The notes under the pieces were generated by a model that saw nothing but the letters and a program-made list of their open reading frames with translations, did no database searches and was not told the origin of the DNA. From Canibacter zhoujuaniae (GTDB lineage Bacteria; Actinomycetota; Actinomycetes; Actinomycetales; Microbacteriaceae): DNA of 64,000 nt. The position numbers and the translations under genes are program-made. How positions within the stretch are numbered: the first letter of the stretch is position 1; each line of letters begins with the position of its first letter. This document shows, piece by piece, positions 43,973 through 51,965 of the stretch. The DNA is taken from the NCBI RefSeq assembly GCF_011752005.1, contig NZ_JAAIJZ010000002.1, positions 1 to 64,000 of the forward strand, in the 5' to 3' direction.

Positions 43973-43981
43973 TGTGGATAA
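43973..43981 (-). promoter_or_regulatory. DnaA box (perfect TTATCCACA) upstream of nrdH
   Basis: TGTGGATAA on the + strand, the exact complement of the DnaA 9-mer. Single site in the 378-bp XRE-nrdH gap. DnaA sites regulate nrdAB in E. coli; here a role is inference. Confidence 0.55.
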
Positions 43982-44072
43982 CTTGCGAGGTGAGCCGTAA
44001 TTGCGCTGAAAAATTTTCAACAAGTTGGAATGAAATTAGGGGAAAACCTTGTTCATAATCACACGGGTGTAA

Positions 44073-44120
44073 TTACTGCATCTTGTGGTCTTAAATGATG
44101 TGGTTCACTATATGTAGTGC
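44073..44120 (+). promoter_or_regulatory. Tandem NrdR boxes in the nrdH promoter
   Basis: A strong box TCACTATATGTAGTGC (44105-44120) and a weaker TTACTGCATCTTGTGG (44073-44088) are exactly 32 bp apart, the phase in which NrdR boxes usually pair. NrdR represses ribonucleotide reductase genes in response to ATP/dATP. Next gene start is 43 nt downstream. Confidence 0.78.
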
Positions 44121-44162
44121 CTGACGTGTTTCAGGTGAGCAACGGAGATAAAGGAATTCAAA

Positions 44163-44396
44163 ATGGCAACTACCGTTTACACAAAGCCCTCATGTGTACA
44201 GTGCACAGCTACCTACCGCGCTCTTGACAGCAAAGGTATCGAGTATGAAGTGGTCGACCTCTCACAGGACGAAACTGCGCTCGAAACCGTGAAAGAGCTC
44301 GGCTACATGCAGGCGCCGGTTGTTGTAACAGATGAAGATCACTGGTCAGGTTTCCGCCCAGACAAGATCGACGCTCTCGCCGGTCGTCTCGCTTAA
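44163..44396 (+). CDS. nrdH: NrdH-redoxin
   Basis: 77 residues, glutaredoxin-like with redox pair CVQC at 11-14 (KPSCVQCTATYRALD) and the NrdH C-terminal WSGFRPDKI that directs it to thioredoxin reductase. Reduces NrdE after each turnover. First gene of nrdH-nrdI-nrdE-nrdF, controlled by the NrdR boxes upstream. Confidence 0.97.
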   Translation: MATTVYTKPSCVQCTATYRALDSKGIEYEVVDLSQDETALETVKELGYMQAPVVVTDEDHWSGFRPDKIDALAGRLA

Positions 44397-44427
44397 GCAT
44401 TAAAGCTTTTTACAACTACATACTTCG

Positions 44428-44470
44428 CAACTGGCCTCAGGTTTCTGCTGTAGAAACTCGGGGCCAGTTG
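44428..44470 (+). terminator. Stem-loop between nrdH and nrdI
   Basis: CAACTGGCC (44428-44436) pairs exactly with GGCCAGTTG (44462-44470), with an inner stem GGTTTCT/AGAAACT extending it. Only TT follows, so it is more likely a processing, stability or attenuation element than a full terminator. It may set the nrdH:nrdIE ratio. Confidence 0.5.
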
Positions 44471-44531
44471 TTACGAATTCAAGATTGAAATCACCTGCAA
44501 GCTCGGCACTGCGATTAGAAAGGAGTATCCG

Positions 44532-44933
44532 GTGGCAAACATCGTTTACTTCTCGAGTGTCTCTGGGAACACTAAAAGATTCATAGAGAAACTGAATCTG
44601 CCGGCACACCGCATTCCGCTTCTCCCGAAAGAAGATCCCCTAGAAGTAACTGAGCCGTATGTGCTGTTCGTGCCAACATACGGTGGTGGCCCAGAGACAA
44701 GAGCCGTGCCAAAACAGGTGATTAAGTTCTTAAACAACCCGGATAACCGGGCGCTGCTGCGCGGTGTTATAGCCGCCGGCAACACAAACTTTGGGGAGGC
44801 GTACGGCCTCGCCGGAGACATCATCGCTAGAAAGTGCAAAGTCCCGCACCTGTACAGATTTGAACTTTTTGGCACCCCCGAGGACGTCGACCGCGTCAAA
44901 GCAGGATTGGAAGAATTTTGGAAAGCACAATAA
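44532..44933 (+). CDS. nrdI: NrdI flavodoxin, class Ib ribonucleotide reductase activator
   Basis: 133 residues, GTG start with AGGAG upstream. FMN site YFSSVSGNTKRFIEKL, FVPTYGGGPETRAVPKQV and GVIAAGNTNFGEAYGLAGD. Supplies superoxide to load the Mn(III)2-tyrosyl radical of NrdF. Confidence 0.97.
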   Translation: MANIVYFSSVSGNTKRFIEKLNLPAHRIPLLPKEDPLEVTEPYVLFVPTYGGGPETRAVPKQVIKFLNNPDNRALLRGVIAAGNTNFGEAYGLAGDIIARKCKVPHLYRFELFGTPEDVDRVKAGLEEFWKAQ

Positions 44934-44968
44934 TCGAACCCGGCCACGACTCATCAAAGGTCAGCGAG

Positions 44969-47074
44969 ATGGACTACCACTCACTGAACGCGATGCTGAA
45001 TCTGTATGACTCAGATGGCAATATTCAGTTCGATAAGGATCGTGAGGCTGCGCGCCAATACTTCCTGCAGCATGTTAACCAGAACACCGTGTTCTTCCAC
45101 GACTTTGACGAGCGTCTGCGCTTCCTCATAGAAAATGAATACTATGAGGCAGAGATCCTGGAGCAGTATCCGCGCGGCTTTGTCGAGGAGCTCACAGACT
45201 ACGCCTACGGTCTAAAGTTCCGCTTCCCAACCTTCCTCGGTGCTTTTAAATTCTTCACCTCATACGCACTCAAGACTTTTGACGGTGAGCGCTACCTTGA
45301 GCGCTTTGAAGATCGTGTGGTGATGGTCGCGATCGCTCTTGCGGCCGGTGATCAAGCACTGGCAAAGCGTTATGTTGAAGAGATTATTTCTGGCCGCTTT
45401 CAGCCAGCAACTCCAACCTTTCTAAACGCAGGTAAAGCGCAGCGCGGCGAGTTCGTATCCTGCTTCCTGTTGCGTATTGAAGACAATATGGAGTCAATCT
45501 CTCGCGGTATTAACTCCTCGCTACAGCTTTCAAAACGCGGCGGCGGTGTAGCGCTGCTGCTCTCCAACCTGCGTGAGGCCGGCGCCCCGATTAAGAAAAT
45601 TCAGAATCAATCATCGGGCATTATTCCGGTCATGAAGCTGCTTGAGGACAGCTTCAGCTACGCAAATCAGCTGGGCGCTAGGCAGGGTGCGGGCGCCGTT
45701 TATCTCTCAGCGCATCACCCGGACATCCTGCGCTTCCTTGATACTAAGCGAGAGAACGCCGACGAAAAGATCCGCATTAAAACTCTGTCACTCGGTGTTG
45801 TTGTGCCCGACATCACCTTCGAGCTGGCGAAAAAGGGTGAAGATATGTATCTCTTCTCGCCCTACGATGTTGAAAGAGTTTACGGTGTGCCGTTCGCAGA
45901 TATCTCGGTCACCGAAAAGTATTACGAGATGGTTGATGATTCTCGTATCCGCAAGAGCAAAATTAACGCTCGCCAGTTCTTCCAGACCATCGCAGAACTG
46001 CAGTTCGAGTCGGGCTATCCATACATCGTGTTTGAAGACACAGTAAACCGGGAGAACCCGATTGCCGGCCGCATCAATATGTCAAACTTGTGCTCTGAGA
46101 TTCTGCAGGTGAACACCCCAACCACCTACAACGCCGACCTCAGCTACAAAGAGATCGGCAAAGATATCTCATGCAACCTCGGCTCAATGAATATTGCGGC
46201 GATGATGGACGGCCCTGACTTCGCGGGGAGCGTGGAGTCAGCGATCCGCGCCCTAACCGCAGTGAGTGATATGAGTCACATCACTTCTGTGCGCTCTATT
46301 GAAGACGGTAACGATCGCTCACACGCAATCGGTCTCGGCCAGATGAACCTGCACGGTTACCTTTCTCGTGAGCGTATTTTCTACGGCTCTGAAGAGGGCA
46401 TAGATTTCACAAACATTTACTTTTACACGATCCTCTTTCACGCGCTGTCTGCGTCTAACAAGATCGCGATAGAGCGCGGTGTGACTTTTGAGGGATTCGA
46501 GAACTCAAAGTACGCTTCGGGTGAGTTCTTCGATAAGTACACAGACCGCGTGTGGGAGCCGGCCACTGCGAAGGTGCGAGAACTCTTTGAGAAGGCGGGA
46601 GTGCAGATCCCGACGCAGGAGGATTGGCGCGAGCTGAAGGCGAAGGTGCAGCAGCACGGTATCTACAACCAGAACCTGCAGGCTGTGCCACCAACCGGCT
46701 CTATCTCCTACATCAACAACTCAACCTCATCAATCCACCCGATTGCTTCAAAGATTGAGATCCGCAAAGAGGGCAAGCTGGGGCGTGTTTACTACCCAGC
46801 GCCGTTCATGACCAACGACAACCTGGAGTACTACCAGGATGCCTACGAAATCGGCCCAGAAAAGATCATTGACACTTACGCGGCCGCAACTCAGCACGTT
46901 GACCAGGGGCTGTCTCTCACACTCTTCTTCCCGGACACCGCAACCACACGCGATGTGAACAAAGCGCAGATCTATGCTTGGCGCAAGGGGATTAAGACGA
47001 TTTACTACATCCGCCTGCGGCAGATGGCGCTGGAGGGCACCGAAATCGAAGGCTGCGTCAGCTGCATGCTGTAA
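44969..47074 (+). CDS. nrdE: Class Ib ribonucleoside-diphosphate reductase alpha subunit NrdE
   Basis: About 701 residues. YHSLNAMLNLYDSDGNIQF near the N-terminus, FQPATPTFLNAGKAQRGE, active-site Cys in FVSCFLLRIED, radical-site NLCSEILQVNTP, DISCNLGSMN and C-terminal redox Cys pair GCVSCML. Lacks the N-terminal ATP-cone of class Ia, as expected for NrdE. The start may be this ATG (AAAGG 8 nt upstream) or an in-frame TTG at 44918 overlapping nrdI. Makes dNDPs with NrdF. Confidence 0.97.
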   Translation: MDYHSLNAMLNLYDSDGNIQFDKDREAARQYFLQHVNQNTVFFHDFDERLRFLIENEYYEAEILEQYPRGFVEELTDYAYGLKFRFPTFLGAFKFFTSYALKTFDGERYLERFEDRVVMVAIALAAGDQALAKRYVEEIISGRFQPATPTFLNAGKAQRGEFVSCFLLRIEDNMESISRGINSSLQLSKRGGGVALLLSNLREAGAPIKKIQNQSSGIIPVMKLLEDSFSYANQLGARQGAGAVYLSAHHPDILRFLDTKRENADEKIRIKTLSLGVVVPDITFELAKKGEDMYLFSPYDVERVYGVPFADISVTEKYYEMVDDSRIRKSKINARQFFQTIAELQFESGYPYIVFEDTVNRENPIAGRINMSNLCSEILQVNTPTTYNADLSYKEIGKDISCNLGSMNIAAMMDGPDFAGSVESAIRALTAVSDMSHITSVRSIEDGNDRSHAIGLGQMNLHGYLSRERIFYGSEEGIDFTNIYFYTILFHALSASNKIAIERGVTFEGFENSKYASGEFFDKYTDRVWEPATAKVRELFEKAGVQIPTQEDWRELKAKVQQHGIYNQNLQAVPPTGSISYINNSTSSIHPIASKIEIRKEGKLGRVYYPAPFMTNDNLEYYQDAYEIGPEKIIDTYAAATQHVDQGLSLTLFFPDTATTRDVNKAQIYAWRKGIKTIYYIRLRQMALEGTEIEGCVSCML

Positions 47075-47156
47075 CCGTCAGGGCGGCTGTTGCCGCTCCT
47101 GAGGTTCGGTAGAGTCGAATTGATCCACAAGAAAAATAAGGTCTGGAAAGAGAACA

Positions 47157-48137
47157 ATGAGCCCCGCAGATAAGCTCCCGCTCGTCAACCACGTGCAGGC
47201 GATTAACTGGAACCGCATTGAAGACGACAAAGACGTTGAAGTTTGGAACCGTCTTGTCAACAACTTTTGGCTTCCTGAAAAGGTGCCACTCTCTAACGAT
47301 GTGCAGTCGTGGAACACACTCACGCCGGCAGAGCAGCAGCTGACTATGCGCGTATTTACCGGGCTTACTCTGCTTGACACGATCCAGGGAACAGTGGGCG
47401 CGGTGTCGCTCATCCCTGATGCGCTAACGCCTCACGAGGAAGCTGTGTTGACAAACATTGCTTTCATGGAGTCGGTGCACGCAAAGAGCTATTCGTCAAT
47501 TTTCTCAACCCTCTGCTCAACCCCAGAGATTGATGAGGCCTTCCGCTGGTCGGTGGAGAATGAGTATCTGCAGAAGAAAGCGCAGATCATTATCGACTAC
47601 TATCACGGTGATGATCCGCTCAAGCGCAAGGTTGCTTCAACCCTGCTTGAGTCGTTCCTGTTCTATTCCGGCTTCTACCTGCCGATGTATTGGTCGAGCC
47701 GCGCAAAGCTCACCAACACCGCAGACCTGATCCGTCTGATTATTCGCGATGAAGCTGTGCACGGTTACTACATTGGATACAAGTTTCAAAAAGGGCTTGA
47801 GAACGAGAGCGAGGAGCGCAAGCAGGAGCTGAAAGACTACACTTTCGCGCTCTTGTTTGATCTCTATGACAATGAGGTTAAATACACCCAGGATCTCTAT
47901 GATCAGGTGGGTCTCACCGAAGACGTTAAGAAGTTCCTGCACTACAACGCCAACAAAGCTCTGATGAATCTGGGCTATGAGGCAATGTTCCCGCAGAGCG
48001 TCACCGACGTGAACCCGGCGATTCTTTCTGCCCTGTCGCCAAACGCTGACGAGAATCACGACTTCTTCTCGGGGTCTGGCTCAAGCTATGTGATCGGTAA
48101 GGCGGAAGCGACCGAAGATGAAGACTGGGATTTCTAA
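47157..48137 (+). CDS. nrdF: Class Ib ribonucleoside-diphosphate reductase beta subunit NrdF
   Basis: 326 residues. Metal ligands in NIAFMESVHAKSYSSIF and LIIRDEAVHGYYIGYKFQ, plus WNTLTPAEQQLTMRVFTGLT (read in two parts) and C-terminal EDEDWDF that docks into NrdE. Houses the Mn/Fe tyrosyl radical cofactor. Begins 82 nt after nrdE; the spacer contains TGATCCACA, one base off a DnaA box. A strong terminator follows. Confidence 0.97.
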   Translation: MSPADKLPLVNHVQAINWNRIEDDKDVEVWNRLVNNFWLPEKVPLSNDVQSWNTLTPAEQQLTMRVFTGLTLLDTIQGTVGAVSLIPDALTPHEEAVLTNIAFMESVHAKSYSSIFSTLCSTPEIDEAFRWSVENEYLQKKAQIIIDYYHGDDPLKRKVASTLLESFLFYSGFYLPMYWSSRAKLTNTADLIRLIIRDEAVHGYYIGYKFQKGLENESEERKQELKDYTFALLFDLYDNEVKYTQDLYDQVGLTEDVKKFLHYNANKALMNLGYEAMFPQSVTDVNPAILSALSPNADENHDFFSGSGSSYVIGKAEATEDEDWDF

Positions 48138-48180
48138 CTAATGTTTTAACGTCGCAGTCTGACTTTAAACTGCTTCCTGA

Positions 48181-48222
48181 AATGCCCGCCTGGCTACAAA
48201 GTTTGGGCGGGCATTTTGTATG
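48181..48222 (+). terminator. Intrinsic terminator after nrdF
   Basis: AATGCCCGCC (48181-48190) pairs with GGCGGGCATT (48206-48215), followed by TTGTATGTT; the end of the stem plus tail gives a short T-run. Ends the nrd operon. Confidence 0.8.
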
Positions 48223-48313
48223 TTGCGGCGTGGCTTTAAAAATTTATTAAAAAATTTTCTGCGGTATCAGTTGTGAGTAAATTCCCGTGTTTGCGGGTCA
48301 AAAAGCTTATATG

Positions 48314-48326
48314 AATGAGAATCATT
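48314..48326. promoter_or_regulatory. Fur/Zur-like dyad upstream of zinc alcohol dehydrogenase
   Basis: AATGA-GAA-TCATT, in the context ATATGAATGAGAATCATTACT, resembles the 7-1-7 AT-rich boxes of Fur-family regulators. About 115 bp before a zinc-dependent alcohol dehydrogenase, a gene type controlled by Zur in Corynebacterium. Assignment tentative. Confidence 0.45.
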
Positions 48327-48387
48327 ACTATTAAGGTGCGAAATCGTTTGTTTTTCCAAAAATCGGCTTGAAACTGCGTTTTTAGGG

Positions 48388-48423
48388 GCGTATCTTGAGG
48401 GCGTAGCCAAGATATGGATACGC
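48388..48423 (+). promoter_or_regulatory. Leader stem-loop with two mutually exclusive helices
   Basis: GCGTATC (48388-48394) can pair with GATACGC (48417-48423), or TATCTTG (48391-48397) with CAAGATA (48408-48414); the two helices share bases and cannot form together. Lies between the Fur-like dyad and the AAAGGAG ribosome-binding site of the dehydrogenase gene. Confidence 0.4.
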
Positions 48424-48442
48424 AGAACAAAGGAGTTTCAAA

Positions 48443-49528
48443 ATGAGCGACACGATGCGCGCTATTACCTACTACGGTGACCACGACATTCGCTTTGAAG
48501 AGCGCCCGAAGCCGCAGATCATTGATCCGACCGACGCTATTGTGCGTGTTGTTCGGACAACTATTTGCGGCACCGATCTTGGTATCTACAAGGGTAAGAA
48601 CCCAGAAGTTGAAGAGACGGTAAAAGCTCGCGGCGAAGAGTGGAACGGTCGCATTCTCGGGCATGAGGGCGTTGGTGTCGTTGAAGCCGTTGGTGACGCT
48701 GTCAAGAACATTAAAGTTGGCGATCGCGTGCTCATCTCATGTGTTTCACGCTGCGGCACCTGCGATAACTGCGCGAAGCAGATGTATGCGCACTGCCGCA
48801 ACGGCGGTGGTTGGATCATGGGTTACATGATCGACGGCACCCAGGCTGAGTATGTGCGCACCCCGTTCGCCGACAATTCGCTGTTCCACCTGCCAGAGGG
48901 CTTCGACGAAGACGTTGCAGTTTTCCTCTCAGATGCGTTGCCAACCGGTCACGAACTTGGCGTACAGCGCGGGCAGGTAGCTCCGGGTAAGGACGTTTTG
49001 ATTGTCGGTGCGGGCCCTGTTGGCATGGGAGCTTTGCTGACAGCGCAGTTTTACTCACCCGCCAGCATCATCGTTGCCGACATGAACGACAAGCGCCTGG
49101 AGATGGCAAAGAAGATGGGCGCAACCCACGTCGTGAATCCGGCCACTGGCGATCTTGACGCAGTAATTGCAGAGGTTACCGATGGTCGTGGCGTTGACAC
49201 CGCTATTGAGGCGGTTGGTCTGCCAGCAACCTGGGATCTGTGCGCCGGAGCTGTGCGAGAGGGTGGCAACATCGCTGTTGTTGGCGTGCACGGCAAGCCT
49301 GTTGAGTTTGAGCTGCAGAAGATGTGGATCAGAAACCTCACCATCACCACCGGTCTCGTCTCAGCTAACACGACCGCCATGCTGATGAAGGCGGTGCGTA
49401 ACAGCGATCTGCCAATCGCCGACCTTGCAACCCACCACTTCACCTGGGATCAGTTTGAAGATGCGTGGGAGGCGTTCAAGAATGCCGACGAGCACAACTC
49501 AATGAAGGTTGTTATTACCAACGAGTAA
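48443..49528 (+). CDS. Zinc-dependent alcohol dehydrogenase (MDR family)
   Basis: 361 residues. Catalytic-zinc ligands in TTICGTDLGIYKG and LGHEGVGVVEAVG, structural-zinc cysteines spaced CxxCxxCx7C (CGTCDNCAKQMYAHC), and NAD(P) site VLIVGAGPVGMGALL. Zinc-MDR enzyme of the secondary-alcohol or formaldehyde-like type; the exact alcohol is unknown. Monocistronic, with a Fur/Zur-like box upstream and a terminator downstream. Confidence 0.94.
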   Translation: MSDTMRAITYYGDHDIRFEERPKPQIIDPTDAIVRVVRTTICGTDLGIYKGKNPEVEETVKARGEEWNGRILGHEGVGVVEAVGDAVKNIKVGDRVLISCVSRCGTCDNCAKQMYAHCRNGGGWIMGYMIDGTQAEYVRTPFADNSLFHLPEGFDEDVAVFLSDALPTGHELGVQRGQVAPGKDVLIVGAGPVGMGALLTAQFYSPASIIVADMNDKRLEMAKKMGATHVVNPATGDLDAVIAEVTDGRGVDTAIEAVGLPATWDLCAGAVREGGNIAVVGVHGKPVEFELQKMWIRNLTITTGLVSANTTAMLMKAVRNSDLPIADLATHHFTWDQFEDAWEAFKNADEHNSMKVVITNE

Positions 49529-49549
49529 CTCTGCTTGATAACCAGAGTT

Positions 49550-49588
49550 GGCGGCCGATCCGATCCCTCGGGTTGGCCGCCTTTTTTA
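49550..49588 (+). terminator. Intrinsic terminator after alcohol dehydrogenase
   Basis: GGCGGCC (49550-49556) and GGCCGCC (49575-49581) form a GC stem followed by six T. Confidence 0.88.
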
Positions 49589-49689
49589 TATCGCGATGGG
49601 GTAGTTTTCGCCGGAGAGGGATCACTACTCGCGATGCTGGGTGGTATTTACTGTTTTGCGCGACCAGAGCTTCAAAAATGCTGAGAAAA

Positions 49690-49749
49690 TCTGAGTGCGC
49701 TTGACTCAAGTTTTTGCACAGAGTTAAACTTGAGTCAACATAACTCAAG
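49690..49749 (+). promoter_or_regulatory. clpB promoter with two HspR (HAIR) boxes
   Basis: Box A TCTGAGT-N7-ACTCAAG (49690-49710, one arm imperfect) and box B CTTGAGT-N7-ACTCAAG (49729-49749, perfect consensus). Promoter TTGACT (49701-49706), 18 nt, TAAACT (49725-49730): box A covers the -35 and box B the -10/start region. HspR from the dnaK operon should repress clpB here. Confidence 0.92.
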
Positions 49750-49763
49750 TTTTGGAGTGCAAA

Positions 49764-51926
49764 ATGCAAAATATGAATCCTGGACAGCCAGTCCAAGAAA
49801 ATCAGAGCGCTCTCGAGCAGTTTGGGCAGAATCTCACAGAGATTGCACGGAGCGGAAAGCTCGATCCGGTAATTGGGCGTGACGGTGAAATTCGCCGTCT
49901 CAGTCAGGTTTTGACCCGCCGCACAAAAAACAACCCGGTGCTCATTGGGGCGCCGGGCGTTGGCAAAACAGCGGTTGTTGAAGGGCTCGCGCAGCGTATC
50001 GTTGCCGGTGACGTAGCCGACTCGCTTAAAGATAAAGAGCTGATCAGCCTCGACATTTCTGCGCTTATTGCGGGCGCAAAATACCGCGGTGAGTTCGAGG
50101 AGCGCATGAAAGCAGTGCTCGAAGAGATCAAACAGGCAGACGGGCAGATCATAACCTTCATCGACGAGCTGCACACCCTGATGGGTGCCGGCGGCGGCGA
50201 AGCCTCAGTGGCTGCAAGCCAAATGCTAAAACCAATGCTTGCGCGTGGCGAGCTGCGCCTGATCGGCGCGACAACACTCGACGAGTATCGTCAATACATT
50301 GAAAAAGACGCGGCGCTCGAACGTCGTTTCCAACAGGTATATGTTGGTGAGCCGAGCGTTGAAGACACAATCGCGATTCTGCGCGGTCTGAAAGAAAGGT
50401 ATGAGGCGCACCACAAGGTGACCATCGCCGACAGCGCACTGGTTGCTGCTGCAACAATGTCAAACCGTTACATCACCGCCAGGCAGCTGCCAGATAAAGC
50501 AATTGACCTAATTGACGAAGCGGCAAGCCGACTGCGCATGGAGATTGACTCAGCCCCGCTCGAGATTGATCAGTTGCGGCGTGCCGTCGACCGTTTAAAA
50601 ATCGAAGAGCTGGCGCTAAAGAAAGAAAAAGACGCTGCCTCCAAAGAGCGTCTGGCAGCTTTGCGGCAAACAATCACCGAGAAGCAGTCGGAGCTGTCTG
50701 AGTTAGAAGCGCAGTGGCAGCTCGAACGAGACAGTCTAAACCGCGTGGGCAATCTGCGTGAGCGTCTCGACCGTGCCCGCTTTGAAGCGGAGCGCGCACA
50801 GCGCGAGGGCAGCCTAGAAAAAGCATCTAAACTGCTCTACGGTGAGATTCCCGTGATCGAAAAGGAACTCGCTGCGGCTGAGGCTGCAGAAGCCGCAGGC
50901 GCTTCCGGCGCGCCCAGAATGGTTAATGAGCAGGTGACCGCAGAAGATATCGCTGAGGTTGTTGCCCAATGGACAGGTGTTCCGGTGGGCAAACTGCTGC
51001 AGGGAGAGACTGAAAAACTCCTTAATCTCGAAAGCGAGCTGGGCAAGCGGTTGATCGGTCAAACCCAGGCGGTGCAGGCCGTTGCTGACGCTGTGCGGCG
51101 CAGTCGCGCGGGTATTAGCGATCCGCACAAGCCGACCGGATCCTTCCTCTTCCTCGGCCCAACCGGCGTTGGGAAGACGGAGTTGGCGAAAGCTCTGGCT
51201 GAGTTTTTGTTTGACGATGAACGCGCTATGGTGCGTATCGACATGAGCGAATACGGCGAGAAACACTCGGTGTCGCGTCTTGTCGGTGCCCCTCCCGGTT
51301 ATGTCGGTTATGAATCAGGTGGGCAGCTGACAGAAGCGGTGCGTCGCCGTCCATACTCTGTTGTGCTGCTTGACGAAGTTGAGAAAGCACACCCGGAAGT
51401 TTTCGATGTGCTGTTACAGGTGCTAGATGACGGGCGCTTAACAGACGGTCAGGGTCGCACAGTCGATTTTAAAAACGTGATTTTGGTGCTCACCAGCAAC
51501 CTCGGGTCACAGTTTTTGATCGATCCCGATCTAAAAAAGGACGAGCGTGAGGCGGCTGTTATGGCCACCGTGCGCGCCAGCTTTAAACCAGAATTTCTGA
51601 ATCGTCTCGACGAGCAGGTAATCTTCACCGCGCTGTCACAGAGCGAACTGGGGGAGATAGTAAATATTGCGGTTGAGAAGCTGCAGGAGCGACTCAGCGA
51701 GCGTCGTCTCACGCTGGGAGTGACCCCTGAAGCGCGAGCATGGCTCGCAGCTCGCGGCTACGATCCCGCATACGGTGCGCGCCCACTGCGTCGCTTAATT
51801 CAGCGTGAAATTGAAGACAAGCTCGCACGTGCTCTGCTCGCCGGCGAGGTGCGTGACGGTGACACCGTGCGTGTCGTGCTCGGCCCTGACGGCACCGAAC
51901 TTGCTGTCGAACAGGTTGAGCTGTAG
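49764..51926 (+). CDS. clpB: ClpB-type AAA+ disaggregase lacking the N-terminal domain
   Basis: About 720 residues against about 860 in E. coli. Begins almost directly at AAA-1 (Walker A GAPGVGKTAVVEG, Walker B FIDELHTLMGAG), then the long coiled-coil middle domain typical of ClpB (LRRAVDRLKIEEL to about LLYGEIPVIEKEL), AAA-2 (Walker A GPTGVGKTELAKA, LLDEVEKAHPEVFD) and the small C-terminal domain (YGARPLRRLIQREIEDKLA). The substrate-binding N domain is absent. There is no IGF/IGL ClpP loop, so it works with DnaK as a disaggregase. ATG 49764 follows TTGGAG. Confidence 0.95.
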   Translation: MQNMNPGQPVQENQSALEQFGQNLTEIARSGKLDPVIGRDGEIRRLSQVLTRRTKNNPVLIGAPGVGKTAVVEGLAQRIVAGDVADSLKDKELISLDISALIAGAKYRGEFEERMKAVLEEIKQADGQIITFIDELHTLMGAGGGEASVAASQMLKPMLARGELRLIGATTLDEYRQYIEKDAALERRFQQVYVGEPSVEDTIAILRGLKERYEAHHKVTIADSALVAAATMSNRYITARQLPDKAIDLIDEAASRLRMEIDSAPLEIDQLRRAVDRLKIEELALKKEKDAASKERLAALRQTITEKQSELSELEAQWQLERDSLNRVGNLRERLDRARFEAERAQREGSLEKASKLLYGEIPVIEKELAAAEAAEAAGASGAPRMVNEQVTAEDIAEVVAQWTGVPVGKLLQGETEKLLNLESELGKRLIGQTQAVQAVADAVRRSRAGISDPHKPTGSFLFLGPTGVGKTELAKALAEFLFDDERAMVRIDMSEYGEKHSVSRLVGAPPGYVGYESGGQLTEAVRRRPYSVVLLDEVEKAHPEVFDVLLQVLDDGRLTDGQGRTVDFKNVILVLTSNLGSQFLIDPDLKKDEREAAVMATVRASFKPEFLNRLDEQVIFTALSQSELGEIVNIAVEKLQERLSERRLTLGVTPEARAWLAARGYDPAYGARPLRRLIQREIEDKLARALLAGEVRDGDTVRVVLGPDGTELAVEQVEL

Positions 51927-51965
51927 TGCGTCACTTAAGCAGAATGCTCTGCCACAATTGAAGGT

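Noticed and set aside
49690..49749. Short repeated CTTGAGT/ACTCAAG units as a CRISPR-like array
   Set aside because: Arms of 7 bp with fixed N7 spacing match HspR boxes; there are no long repeats, spacers or cas genes.
49515..50174. 219-residue minus-strand open frame
   Set aside because: Antisense to clpB and its HAIR promoter; no family resemblance.
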